The notes beneath the pieces were generated by a model. It was not told the DNA's origin. It made no database searches and saw only the letters and a list, made by a program, of their open reading frames with translations. The position numbers were made by a program, and so were the translations under genes. From a bacterium (GTDB lineage Bacteria; Thermosulfidibacterota; Thermosulfidibacteria; Thermosulfidibacterales; JALWSI01): 10,195 bases of DNA. The stretch is taken from positions 1 to 10,195 of the forward strand of contig JALWSI010000242.1 in the NCBI GenBank assembly GCA_027080315.1, in the 5' to 3' direction. The stretch's first letter is position 1. Each line of letters begins with the position of its first letter. Shown here one piece after another: positions 1 to 6,164 of this stretch.

Positions 1-755
1 GCGGGCTTTACGCCCTTTATGATTTTGAAGAGGTTGTGCTGAGCACCCCTTATGGTGAGCCCTCGGGCCCTTACGTAAAGGGGAATATCAAAGGCGAAGA
101 GGTGGTCTTTCTTGCCCGCCATGGCAAAGAGCATTCACACCCTCCCCACAGGGTAAACTACAGGGCCAATATCCATGGTTTTCACATGCTGGGGGTTGAG
201 GAGATCCTGGCCATAAACGCGGTGGGAGGCATAAGAGAGGGCTTGAAGGCAGGGGACCTGCTTCTGCCCCATCAGGCTGTTGACCTTACTTGGGGAAGAG
301 AGTCCAGCTTTTACGGCAGTGATGGCGAACCGGTGGCACACATAGATCTGACTGAGCCCTTCTGTCCGAGACTAAGAGGTGAGGTTCTCTCCATTGGCTC
401 AAAAGCGGGAATAGAGCTGATTGACGGCGGCACCTATGTGTGCACCCAGGGTCCCAGACTTGAGACTGCTGGAGAGATTGCCCTATTCAAGAGCTGGGGG
501 ATGGATGTGGTGGGCATGACCCTCTTTCCAGAGGTTGCCTTGGCTCGCGAGAGAGGCATCTGCTACGTCACCGTTACCATCGTAGCCAATCTTGCAGCGG
601 GAATATCACCGGAGCCTCTAACCGTTGACGAGGTGAAAGAGGCTGCCCAGCAGGCTGAAGAGAAGATAAAGAGACTAATAGAGGCTGTAGCTACCCACAG
701 GAGTAACCAAAGAGACTGTCAGTGTAAGAATGCGTTAGATAAGGCGTTCTTCTGA
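1..755 (+). CDS. MTAP/MTIP-family purine nucleoside phosphorylase, 5' end outside window
   Basis: This enzyme family cleaves methylthioadenosine, methylthioinosine or purine nucleosides with phosphate, giving a free base and a ribose-1-phosphate in purine/methionine salvage. The reading frame is open to the left edge (first whole codon at 3) and reads GLYALYDFEEV, matching the N-terminal SGLY region of the family, so only a few codons are missing; the GTG at 36 is not the real start. About 250 residues are visible. Landmarks are LARHG, PHRVNYRANI, INAVGGI, TQGPRLET, the GMTLFPEVALA segment and IVANLAAG. The base-specificity segment, which carries Asp-x-Asp in human MTAP, here reads VANLAAG. 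That Asn resembles 6-oxopurine-specific enzymes such as methylthioinosine phosphorylase. The C-terminus has a Cys-Gln-Cys motif as in archaeal MTAPs. Family assignment is strong; the exact substrate (mtnP-like MTAP, MTIP or PNP) is inference. The gene ends 25 nt from the convergent PIN toxin gene, with no clear terminator hairpin between. Confidence 0.88.
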   Translation, partial: GLYALYDFEEVVLSTPYGEPSGPYVKGNIKGEEVVFLARHGKEHSHPPHRVNYRANIHGFHMLGVEEILAINAVGGIREGLKAGDLLLPHQAVDLTWGRESSFYGSDGEPVAHIDLTEPFCPRLRGEVLSIGSKAGIELIDGGTYVCTQGPRLETAGEIALFKSWGMDVVGMTLFPEVALARERGICYVTVTIVANLAAGISPEPLTVDEVKEAAQQAEEKIKRLIEAVATHRSNQRDCQCKNALDKAFF

Positions 756-780
756 TAAACTCCTTTTCTCAGGCAGGAAC

Positions 781-1197
781 CTATATTGGCAGGACCTCTA
801 TCTCTTCAATGCGCTTAAAGTCTGACACATTATTTGTAACTATTGTCGGAATACCGTATGCAATGGCGATACTGGCTATTTCTACATCATGTATCCATAA
901 TCCACGTGGATTGTATTTTACGATCAAGTCCTGAAATGTGTTGAAGGTTTTTGGATTAGAGTAGAGAACATTAACATCAGTCAGAAGACTATTTAGTGCT
1001 TCTAAATACTCATGAGTAGAGAAACTTTCATCCTTATTTCTGGTTAATACGACTAAAAACTCTGATATGTTTTTAGAGGTGGTAAAGAGCTGAATTGTTG
1101 GGTCTAATATGATCTTCAACGCACGCTTATGGAACTTAGAATCGGCGTCAATGGCGTATATCAGCACATTTGTATCAACAACTACAGAACTACTCAT
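781..1197 (-). CDS. vapC: PIN-domain ribonuclease toxin (VapC-like)
   Basis: This is a probable endoribonuclease toxin of a type II VapBC pair. The protein is a single PIN domain of 138 aa from the ATG at 1197; a TTG at 1203 would add two residues. I prefer the ATG because it overlaps the antitoxin stop codon in the ATGAGTAG arrangement typical of coupled pairs. The metal-binding acidic residues are visible: Asp in VVVDTNVLIY near the N-terminus, Glu in KNISEFL (about residue 46), Asp in LWIHDVEIA (about 104) and the C-terminal TNNVSDF (about 122-126). All four positions are kept, so it is probably active. The antitoxin gene lies immediately upstream on the same strand. The region is A/T-rich compared with the flanking phosphorylase gene, suggesting acquisition. 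The family call is strong; the RNA target cannot be told. Confidence 0.9.
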   Translation of the reverse strand: MSSSVVVDTNVLIYAIDADSKFHKRALKIILDPTIQLFTTSKNISEFLVVLTRNKDESFSTHEYLEALNSLLTDVNVLYSNPKTFNTFQDLIVKYNPRGLWIHDVEIASIAIAYGIPTIVTNNVSDFKRIEEIEVLPI

Positions 1198-1369
1198 ACG
1201 CAACTTTTCTTATGTTCATGTCGTCAAACTTACCATCTAAGTTAAGGGTTTTTATCTGTTTTCTCTTTGATTTTTTGCTTTTTATTGTTCTAATATAGCG
1301 TTCAATATGAGGCAGATACTCCTCTGGGAGTGAATCAATATCTTTTTTTATCTTCTCTTTCAGCTGCAT
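1190..1369 (-). CDS. vapB: VapB-like antitoxin (59 aa)
   Basis: This short gene on the minus strand reads from an ATG at 1369 to a TAG at 1190-1192. The protein starts MQLKEKIKKDIDSLPEEYLP and ends LDGKFDDMNIRKVAYE. An amphipathic helical N-terminus containing SLPEE is followed by a very basic linker (SKKSKRKQ, about residues 31-38) and a C-terminal tail ending in RKVAYE. A tail of this kind (GKFDD...R.LAYE) is typical of small antitoxins placed before PIN toxins and would be the toxin-binding arm. An AAAGG element lies about 7 nt upstream of the ATG. The last 8 nt overlap the toxin start, so translation is probably coupled. No separate DNA-binding fold is obvious at this size. It probably neutralises the VapC-like toxin; autoregulation is possible but not shown. 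Confidence 0.82.
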   Translation of the reverse strand: MQLKEKIKKDIDSLPEEYLPHIERYIRTIKSKKSKRKQIKTLNLDGKFDDMNIRKVAYE

Positions 1370-1639
1370 AATAGAACCTTTTTGTTATTGTGAAATCTAA
1401 TCGTAAATTCTTGCTCCATTTCCGAGGATTCCCCCTAAAAGTAGCCTTAAGTTTCTATATCCTCCCGCTTGGTCCTACCTGTTTGCATTAAATAGCCTCT
1501 CAGTCAGTCAGGTGTCAAGGAAAACATGTTGGTATGGGATTGGGAAGGATGGTCTGTACGGGGGTGGATGAACCCATGGCTTGGTGGTAAAAGCCAATTT
1601 CATTGAGGCTTTTTAGATCACGAGGCAGCAGGGGCGTTT
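1370..1639. other. Intergenic region between divergent vapB and the DUF389 operon
   Basis: This 270-bp gap separates two divergent transcription units and must hold both promoters, but I could not assign convincing -35/-10 pairs on either strand. The left half is A/T-rich like the vapBC genes; the right half is G-rich. The right end carries the overlapping hairpins listed separately. No coding frame, tRNA or repeat array was recognised. Confidence 0.5.
1578..1613 (+). promoter_or_regulatory. Candidate leader with two mutually exclusive hairpins
   Basis: GGCTT at 1578-1582 can pair with AAGCC at 1591-1595 (loop 8 nt). The same AAGCC, extended to AAAAGCC at 1589-1595, can instead pair with GGCTTTT at 1607-1613, leaving a short T-rich 3' arm. 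The two stems share one strand, so only one can form at a time, as in an attenuator. The stems are short and the T tract is mostly inside the stem, so this is suggestive only. It lies 26 nt before the start codon of the DUF389 fusion gene. Confidence 0.22.
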
Positions 1640-3526
1640 ATGGCAAAGTATGTTGAAAAGGCTGTTTTCGTTTACTCCAGCGATAGCAAAAGGTATCTAC
1701 CTACCGTTGAGAATAACGGTCTTGGAGTGACCATAGAGGCGCTTCCTTTTGAAGAGCTGCAAAAGGAGCCTAAACGCCTTGCCGCAGCCAACCATGTGGT
1801 GGTCTCTGGGAACCTCAGCGTGGTTAAAACGGTATTCACTTTAGCCATAGAGTACGGTTTTAGTGTGGGTTTGGTGCCTTCTCCTTCCCAGAGAACCATT
1901 GCAAAGGTCTATGACCTGCCTGTGAAGGTGGAGGAGGCCTTAGAGGTGGCTCTGAGGGCAGATCCTATTCCTATGGACATAATCACCTGCAACGGAGAAA
2001 TCATGCTGTTTAAGGCCACCGTTGGCTCTTTGCCGGTGATAGATTCTCCTTTGGATATGAGCATGCCCAGGCTTCTCTTTGAGGCTGTAAAAGGATTATT
2101 CAGGTTTAAGCTGCTTCCTTTCAACTTTGTGCTTAGCGGTGATAGAAGCATAGAGACCGCTGCCTGCGGATGCATGATTGTTCAACGCCACGAGAACACC
2201 CTTGCCTCTCGCCTCATAGCCCACGACAGCTCAGTGAACGACGGCATGATCTCTCTCATAGTCTCTTCTCCATTCTCCGTCATAGAATACATAAAGTTCA
2301 TAGTCTCTGTGCTTAAAGGTGTGGCGGACCAAGAGAAGATCCCTAGTGTAGGTTACATAAAAACACCTAAGATAAGAATTGAAAGCAAAGAGGAGCTGCC
2401 GGTTTACATTGACGGTGAGGCAAAGAGCCATACACCACTGGGTTGTGAAACCCTACCAGGTGCGATCAGGTTCAACATGGGGAAGGCCCTGCGAGAGGAT
2501 GTCCCTACAAGTGCCGTGGAGGAGAGGGTAGAGATAAAACACAGACCCGAGGGCAGAATTCTCTATCGGGCCGATCGGAAAGGTAAGGTGCCTTTCTTCC
2601 CTGCCGCCACAGAAGACCGTTACCACGACCTCTTCACCTCACTAAGACAGGATGCACGGCTTGATTCCATATACCTCGTGCTCATTGTGCTGAGCACCAT
2701 GCTGGCCACTGTAGGACTGTTCCAGAACAGCGTTGCAGTGATTATTGGAGCCATGCTTCTCGCCCCTCTAATGGCCCCCATTGTCTCTATGTCTATGGGG
2801 CTTCTCCGCCACGACACAAAGATGCTGGGAGAGTCTCTTAAGAAGATTGGGGTAGGGGTAGTGCTCTCTCTACTGGCCTCAGGGCTGCTCTCTCTGATCT
2901 TTCCGGGAAAAGCTGTGACTGCAGAGATGCAGGCAAGGGTGAATCCCGGCCTGTTGGACCTGGGTGTGGCTCTTATTGCCGGTGTTGCAAGCGCATACGC
3001 CAAGGCCCACAAAGAGATCATGGAGAGTCTTGCTGGCGTGGCTATAGCCGTTGCCCTCATTCCACCTTTGGCGGTTGCTGGAATCGGCTTGGGTATGGGA
3101 GACATCTACTTCTTCAGCCAGGCTTTTCTCCTCTTCTTCACCAACCTCATTGGCATAACCCTTGCAGCCACCTTCACCTTCAGGCTGTTGGGTTACTCTG
3201 CGGTAATAGTGAACAAGAGAGGGGTCTTTATAGTGCTTCTGTTGACGGCACTGGTGGCTGTGCCTCTCTTCATAACCACCAAAAAGATCATAACCATCAG
3301 GCTAATGGAAAGACGATGGAGCCAGCAAAGGTTTCTGGTTAACAACAAGTACCTTATTGTGAAGGAGGCAAAGGTGGTTTACCAGCACAACAGGAGGCTT
3401 CTTTTCTTGAAGGTCCTTGTTAGACAGGGGCTTACCCGCAAAGACCTGAACCTGCTAAAGAGAAAGATAGAGGCTAACTTTGACAGCACATTGGATATCC
3501 GTATCCAGCTCTACTACATCACCTGA
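1640..3526 (+). CDS. Degenerate diacylglycerol-kinase-like domain fused to DUF389 membrane domain (TIGR00341-type)
   Basis: This is a 628-aa membrane protein of unknown function. Residues 1-285 resemble the two lobes of the YegS/diacylglycerol kinase fold: a VVVSGN turn (53-58), then VGLVPSPSQ (76-84) leading into AKVYDLP (88-94), MDIITCNGE (112-120), VNDGMISL (199-206) and VYIDGEA (255-261). The usual GGDGT catalytic motif and GTGND-type loop are replaced (SGNLS and SPSQR), so kinase activity is doubtful. A soluble linker of about 50 residues leads to a DUF389 membrane domain at about 340-550 with six or seven hydrophobic segments: near 344-361, 364-386, 402-421, 438-455, 462-485, 492-515 and 528-547. 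It contains the conserved VAVIIGAMLLAPLMAPIVS stretch and IPPLAVAGIG. The basic C-terminal tail (550-628) looks cytosolic. The start is supported by AGGGG 5 nt upstream of the ATG. Nine nt separate it from the following lipoprotein gene, indicating one operon. Domain assignment is confident; function is not known. Confidence 0.88.
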   Translation: MAKYVEKAVFVYSSDSKRYLPTVENNGLGVTIEALPFEELQKEPKRLAAANHVVVSGNLSVVKTVFTLAIEYGFSVGLVPSPSQRTIAKVYDLPVKVEEALEVALRADPIPMDIITCNGEIMLFKATVGSLPVIDSPLDMSMPRLLFEAVKGLFRFKLLPFNFVLSGDRSIETAACGCMIVQRHENTLASRLIAHDSSVNDGMISLIVSSPFSVIEYIKFIVSVLKGVADQEKIPSVGYIKTPKIRIESKEELPVYIDGEAKSHTPLGCETLPGAIRFNMGKALREDVPTSAVEERVEIKHRPEGRILYRADRKGKVPFFPAATEDRYHDLFTSLRQDARLDSIYLVLIVLSTMLATVGLFQNSVAVIIGAMLLAPLMAPIVSMSMGLLRHDTKMLGESLKKIGVGVVLSLLASGLLSLIFPGKAVTAEMQARVNPGLLDLGVALIAGVASAYAKAHKEIMESLAGVAIAVALIPPLAVAGIGLGMGDIYFFSQAFLLFFTNLIGITLAATFTFRLLGYSAVIVNKRGVFIVLLLTALVAVPLFITTKKIITIRLMERRWSQQRFLVNNKYLIVKEAKVVYQHNRRLLFLKVLVRQGLTRKDLNLLKRKIEANFDSTLDIRIQLYYIT

Positions 3527-3535
3527 ATAAAAGGC

Positions 3536-4693
3536 ATGAAAAGGTTTAATCTACTGAGCTTGTTGTTTGTCTTTTTTCTCTCTCTTCTGGGGGGATGCGG
3601 TTCACAGGAACGAACCATCTCACCCAGTGGCAGGGTGGTGAAGGTGGGGGTTATTGGCCCCATGAACGGCACAAAGGCGGCCTTGGGAGAGGATGGGATC
3701 AAGGGCATGAAGACCGCCTTGAAGATGCAACCCCTTTTGAGCAATGGGGACGCCATAAAGCTGGTTGTGGCAGATGACCACAACGATCCCAGAGTTGCCG
3801 TTCAGCAGTTTAAGAGGCTGGTTACTCAGGAGAAGGTGACTGCTGTACTCCTCTTATCAACCAGTCCTCCAGCTCTTGCAATAAACCCTTTGGCTGACAA
3901 ATACAGGGTTCCGGTTATCGCCATTCTGGCCACCCATCCCGATGTTGCAAAGGGCACCAGGTTTGTGAGCCAGCTCTGTTTTGATAACGTGTTTCAGGGA
4001 AAGGTGGCCGCCCTGTTCACAAGGGACGAGCTGTTGGACGGCACCGCCGCGGTGTTCCAGGATGCCGGCAACGCCTATTCCACCTCGCTGGCAAGGGAGT
4101 TCATTAAGGAGTTTCAGTCAATAGATGGTACTATAACGAACCTGGTGAACATTACCAATTCTACGGATCTTCAGGATGTTATGGAAGAGATAGAGGCCCA
4201 CGGACCTGATATACTCTATATGCCCATAGATGTTAATGAGGTGATCTCAATAATAAAGATAGCACAGGATATGGATTGGAATCCCCAGTACATGTCGGCA
4301 GATGGGCTGATTGCAGAGGTGCTCTATTCTAAGGATAAAGACGATTTGATGCGGCTGCTTGATGGGCTCATGGTAATAGACTTTTACAGCAGCACCATAG
4401 CCCCTACCCGGTTTGGAAGGAAGGCCCGAAGGGCTTACAGGTCTCTTTATAACCAGCGCATGACCTCATTCTCGGCCCTTGCGCTTGAGGCTGTTAGGGT
4501 GCTTCAAAACGCCATGAACCGGTGCAAAAATCCAAAAGACCGTATCTGTGTGAACAGAATGATCAGGCGCACCACCAACCTGAAAGGTGTGATAGGGGTG
4601 ATCTCAATAACACCCCAGGGGAAGGTGCAAAGGGCGTTGGTGGTGAACAAGATAGAATCGGGAAGGATCAAAGGGCTTGTTGAGGTGTATTGA
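3536..4693 (+). CDS. LivJ-type substrate-binding lipoprotein (periplasmic binding protein family 6)
   Basis: This is a 385-aa solute-binding protein of the branched-chain amino acid receptor type. The N-terminus is a lipoprotein signal: MKR, a hydrophobic run, then the lipobox LGGC with Cys21 as the lipidated residue. The mature protein starts with VKVGVIGPMNG (35-45), the usual first strand, followed by LVVADDHNDP (76-85), LLLSTSPP (105-112), PVIAILATHPD (126-136) and NAYSTSLA (179-186), all expected positions around the binding cleft. The second lobe includes DILYMPIDVNEV and the terminal ITPQGKVQRALVVNKI. Cys330 and Cys338 could form a disulfide. The ATG is the only possible start because an in-frame TGA precedes it, but AAAAGG is only 1 nt away, so translation is probably coupled to the upstream gene. 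No LivHMGF permease or ATPase genes are present, so it may serve distant transporter parts or act as a sensor for the DUF389 protein. Ligand is unknown. Confidence 0.88.
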   Translation: MKRFNLLSLLFVFFLSLLGGCGSQERTISPSGRVVKVGVIGPMNGTKAALGEDGIKGMKTALKMQPLLSNGDAIKLVVADDHNDPRVAVQQFKRLVTQEKVTAVLLLSTSPPALAINPLADKYRVPVIAILATHPDVAKGTRFVSQLCFDNVFQGKVAALFTRDELLDGTAAVFQDAGNAYSTSLAREFIKEFQSIDGTITNLVNITNSTDLQDVMEEIEAHGPDILYMPIDVNEVISIIKIAQDMDWNPQYMSADGLIAEVLYSKDKDDLMRLLDGLMVIDFYSSTIAPTRFGRKARRAYRSLYNQRMTSFSALALEAVRVLQNAMNRCKNPKDRICVNRMIRRTTNLKGVIGVISITPQGKVQRALVVNKIESGRIKGLVEVY

Positions 4694-4699
4694 GTTTCT

Positions 4700-4719
4700 C
4701 AGCCCAAAGGGAAGGGCTG
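4700..4719 (+). terminator. Possible weak terminator hairpin after the lipoprotein gene
   Basis: CAGCCC (4700-4705) and GGGCTG (4714-4719) form a perfect 6-bp stem with an 8-nt loop, starting 7 nt past the lipoprotein stop codon. There is no T tract after it, so it is at best a weak or factor-dependent terminator, or a 3'-end stabilising hairpin. Confidence 0.3.
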
Positions 4720-4791
4720 TCGCTCATATGGGTGGCCCTGTCTGACCAGAAGCTTCCCTCTTATTCGCGGTCACCAAAGATGCGCAGTGCC

Positions 4792-4821
4792 TTGACTTGG
4801 GGGTACATGGGGTCATATTGC
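4792..4821 (+). promoter_or_regulatory. Candidate promoter for hicBA
   Basis: TTGACT at 4792-4797 is a good -35 box. Possible -10 boxes are CATATT (4814-4819, 16-nt spacer) or TATTGC (4816-4821, 18-nt spacer). It lies 54-61 nt before the hicB start, a reasonable leader length. The match is moderate. Confidence 0.3.
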
Positions 4822-4874
4822 CTATGAGAGAGGGATTGGTTATGATGAAAAGAAGGTGCGGAGAGAGGTGAAAT

Positions 4875-5096
4875 ATGAAGAGGTATTTAACCGCTATATT
4901 GCACAAAGAAGATGATATGTACGTGGCTTTATGTCCTGAATTAGATATTGTCTCGCAGGGAGTAAGTGTTGAAGATGCGAAGAAAAATCTGGAAGAAGCC
5001 GTGGAGCTGTTCTTTGAAGTCGCATCTAATAATGAGATAAATAGCAGACTTAAGAGTGATATTTTTATCACACCTTTAGAGGTAGTAGTTGCCTAA
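4875..5096 (+). CDS. hicB: HicB-like antitoxin (short form)
   Basis: This 73-aa protein has the partial RNase H-like HicB fold. It has an N-terminal strand KRYLTAILHKEDD, then MYVALCPELDIVSQGVSVED, the family signature (VA.CPEL...SQG.S.EDA), then a helix KKNLEEAVELFFEVA. It would bind and block a HicA mRNA interferase. It is the short form without a C-terminal helix-turn-helix or ribbon-helix-helix domain, so DNA binding is not evident. A purine-rich GAGAGG ribosome site lies 6 nt before the ATG. The downstream hicA overlaps it by 8 nt but is broken, leaving this antitoxin probably without an active partner. The segment is A/T-rich relative to the upstream operon. Confidence 0.88.
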   Translation: MKRYLTAILHKEDDMYVALCPELDIVSQGVSVEDAKKNLEEAVELFFEVASNNEINSRLKSDIFITPLEVVVA

Positions 5097-5312
5097 GCTT
5101 CGTGTTTTATCAGGTAGATAAGTTTGTGACATATTGGAGAAGAACGGTTTTGTTGAAATTAGAAGGCGTGGTAGTCATGTAGTTATGCAAAAAAGATGAA
5201 GGACACGACTATTACTGTTCCAGTGCCAGATCATAAAGAATTAAAAAGTGGTACTTTATCATCAATAATAAGGCAAAGTGGGTTAGATAGAAGAAAGTTT
5301 GAAGAAGGTTAG
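5089..5312 (+). pseudogene. hicA: hicA mRNA interferase toxin, disrupted by a stop codon and a frameshift
   Basis: The frame beginning TTG at 5089 overlaps the hicB end by 8 nt and reads LPKLRVLSGR, then an in-frame TAA at 5119-5121, where family members usually have a codon such as GAA (GRE). It then reads VCDILEKNGFVEIRRRGSH and VVMQK, the HicA double-stranded-RNA-binding-like fold with its conserved Gly-Ser-His. At a run of six A's (5189-5194) the frame is lost. Reading on in the frame one base earlier gives KMKDTTITVPVPDHKELKSG and TLSSIIRQSGLDRRKFEEG, the expected HicA C-terminus, ending at TAG 5310-5312. Seven A's would restore the frame, giving a protein of about 74 aa. The start codon is TTG rather than ATG. 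Both lesions together suggest real inactivation, though the homopolymer change alone could be a sequencing error. A shortened product starting after the TAA would still meet the frameshift. Confidence 0.85.
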
Positions 5313-5442
5313 TACACTATTTGCATATTCCAGTCAAAGTCCCACTTGAGCCAGTGCCCCCCCACCTCGTCTGATAACCTGTCTCTGGCATGGTTCCTTT
5401 CACATCACATTGTATCCACTTGCGCTGTAATCACCGGAGGAT
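5313..5442 (-). other. Slot downstream of the RelB-like antitoxin, no intact toxin gene
   Basis: A RelE/ParE-type toxin gene would be expected here on the minus strand, directly after the antitoxin. All three frames are interrupted. One frame has a short open stretch ending at TAA (5311-5309) that reads RLSDEVGGHWLKWDFDW near its end. I do not recognise it, and it is preceded by an in-frame TGA. A run of seven C's lies inside this stretch. It may be toxin remnant or plain intergenic DNA; its stop overlaps the hicA stop on the other strand. Confidence 0.35.
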
Positions 5443-5682
5443 TCACAATAAAAGTTGCCTTGCTCTTGGGTCCTTAACATTCAATGGTTTTGTCTTACCC
5501 TCCGCATATTCCACAAGAGCCTCATTTACAAGTTCAGCTAATACATCTTCTGATTCAGCAAACGTTTTCTCCCACTTCTTCTCGGCTATGATTTCATCCA
5601 TCAACCAGCGTGCAAGGGCGTTTTGTTCCAATTCGGGTAGCCTGGATGCCTCTTCAAACGCTTTTTCAAGCGGTTTAGTCAT
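5443..5682 (-). CDS. RelB-like antitoxin, apparently without its toxin
   Basis: This 79-aa acidic helical protein starts MTKPLEKAFEEASRLPELEQ and continues ALARWLMDEIIAEKKWEKTF, then SEDVLAELVNEALVEYAEGK, ending near TKPLNV. This layout is typical of chromosomal antitoxins that precede RelE/ParE-type toxins: an N-terminal KAF.EAS.LP.. helix, a W-rich middle and a C-terminal EAL.EY..GKT.PL arm. The start is supported by AAGGAG (5695-5690) 7 nt upstream of the ATG. No intact toxin follows within 130 nt, and beyond that lies the convergent hicA remnant. It could be an orphan antitoxin, act on a toxin elsewhere, or be left over from a deletion. I recognise the type but cannot give a subfamily name. 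Confidence 0.7.
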   Translation of the reverse strand: MTKPLEKAFEEASRLPELEQNALARWLMDEIIAEKKWEKTFAESEDVLAELVNEALVEYAEGKTKPLNVKDPRARQLLL

Positions 5683-5912
5683 TACTTGTCTCCTTCTGGT
5701 GTATAATGGTTTAATTCACCTGCCGTTATGGAGCACTACTGGAACAATGGTTCAGTACACCCTCTCTTTGTCCTACTTACCTATGGTAGCCTAAACATAC
5801 CACTCCACACCGCTACGGTTAATCAGAAATCTCAAGAACCTTGACAGGTTATTGCCCTTTCCACGTAACACGATCCCAATATTTGACATGCTTGACAACC
5901 AAAAGGGATAGC
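5683..5912. other. Intergenic region between hipB and the RelB-like antitoxin
   Basis: This 230-bp gap lies between two minus-strand genes. It holds the antitoxin ribosome site (5690-5695) and an A/T-rich stretch before it that could supply a -10 box. Three TTGACA-like words occur on the plus strand, near 5843, 5882 and 5890. None has a good -10 partner and they point away from the minus-strand genes. A 32-codon minus-strand frame (5889-5791) has no ribosome site and is not called. Confidence 0.4.
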
Positions 5913-6164
5913 TCACTCCATCAACTCCTCTGGAGTCCATAGCTCTCCAGGTCTCTTCTTCTTTCTGGGCTTTAGCTCTATCTCAAGGTCAAGGATCCTC
6001 AGCAGTTTCTCAAATACCACCAGAGACACAAGAGCCGCATGACCGCTCTCTATTTTTGAGAGAGTCTGCCGGGATAGCCCGGCCTTTCTTGCAAGCTCTT
6101 TCTGAGTCAAGCCCTTCTTCTTTCTCTCTTCCTTGATCTTGCTACCAATGTAGCTCCAGTTCAC
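5913..6164 (-). CDS. hipB: XRE-family HTH antitoxin (HipB-like)
   Basis: This 83-aa protein is mostly one lambda-repressor-like helix-turn-helix domain. Residues 5-61 include EERKKKGLTQKELARKAGLS (13-32) followed by RQTLSKIESG (32-41), the classic recognition-helix region. A basic linker PRKKKRPGE leads to a short tail LWTPEELME. It would bind operator DNA and the HipA kinase to hold it inactive. The start is GTG at 6164, chosen because AAGGAG lies 7 nt upstream (6172-6177) and the HTH domain begins directly after. It overlaps the 3' end of hipA by 23 nt, so it is translated from the same mRNA after the toxin. This order is the reverse of the E. coli hipBA operon. Confidence 0.9.
   Translation of the reverse strand: MNWSYIGSKIKEERKKKGLTQKELARKAGLSRQTLSKIESGHAALVSLVVFEKLLRILDLEIELKPRKKKRPGELWTPEELME

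Noticed and set aside
2620-3105. 161-codon minus-strand frame inside the DUF389 gene
   Set aside because: It lies antisense to a well-supported membrane domain and shows no protein-like features of its own.
4724-4874. An open plus-strand frame after a TGA, reading SLLFAVTKDAQCLDLGVHGV, ending just before hicB
   Set aside because: It has no usable start after the stop codon and no ribosome site. A faint likeness to PIN-type C-termini is too weak to call a remnant.
5390-5794. 134-codon plus-strand frame opposite the RelB-like antitoxin
   Set aside because: The composition is that of a shadow frame (many Ser, Thr and His), and the minus-strand frame has a good ribosome site and recognisable antitoxin features.
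5791-5889. 32-codon minus-strand frame between hipB and the RelB-like antitoxin
   Set aside because: No ribosome site and no recognisable sequence; within chance length.
5843-5895. Three TTGACA-like words on the plus strand as promoters or a repeat
   Set aside because: No matching -10 boxes at 16-18 nt and no plus-strand gene downstream to serve; spacing is irregular.
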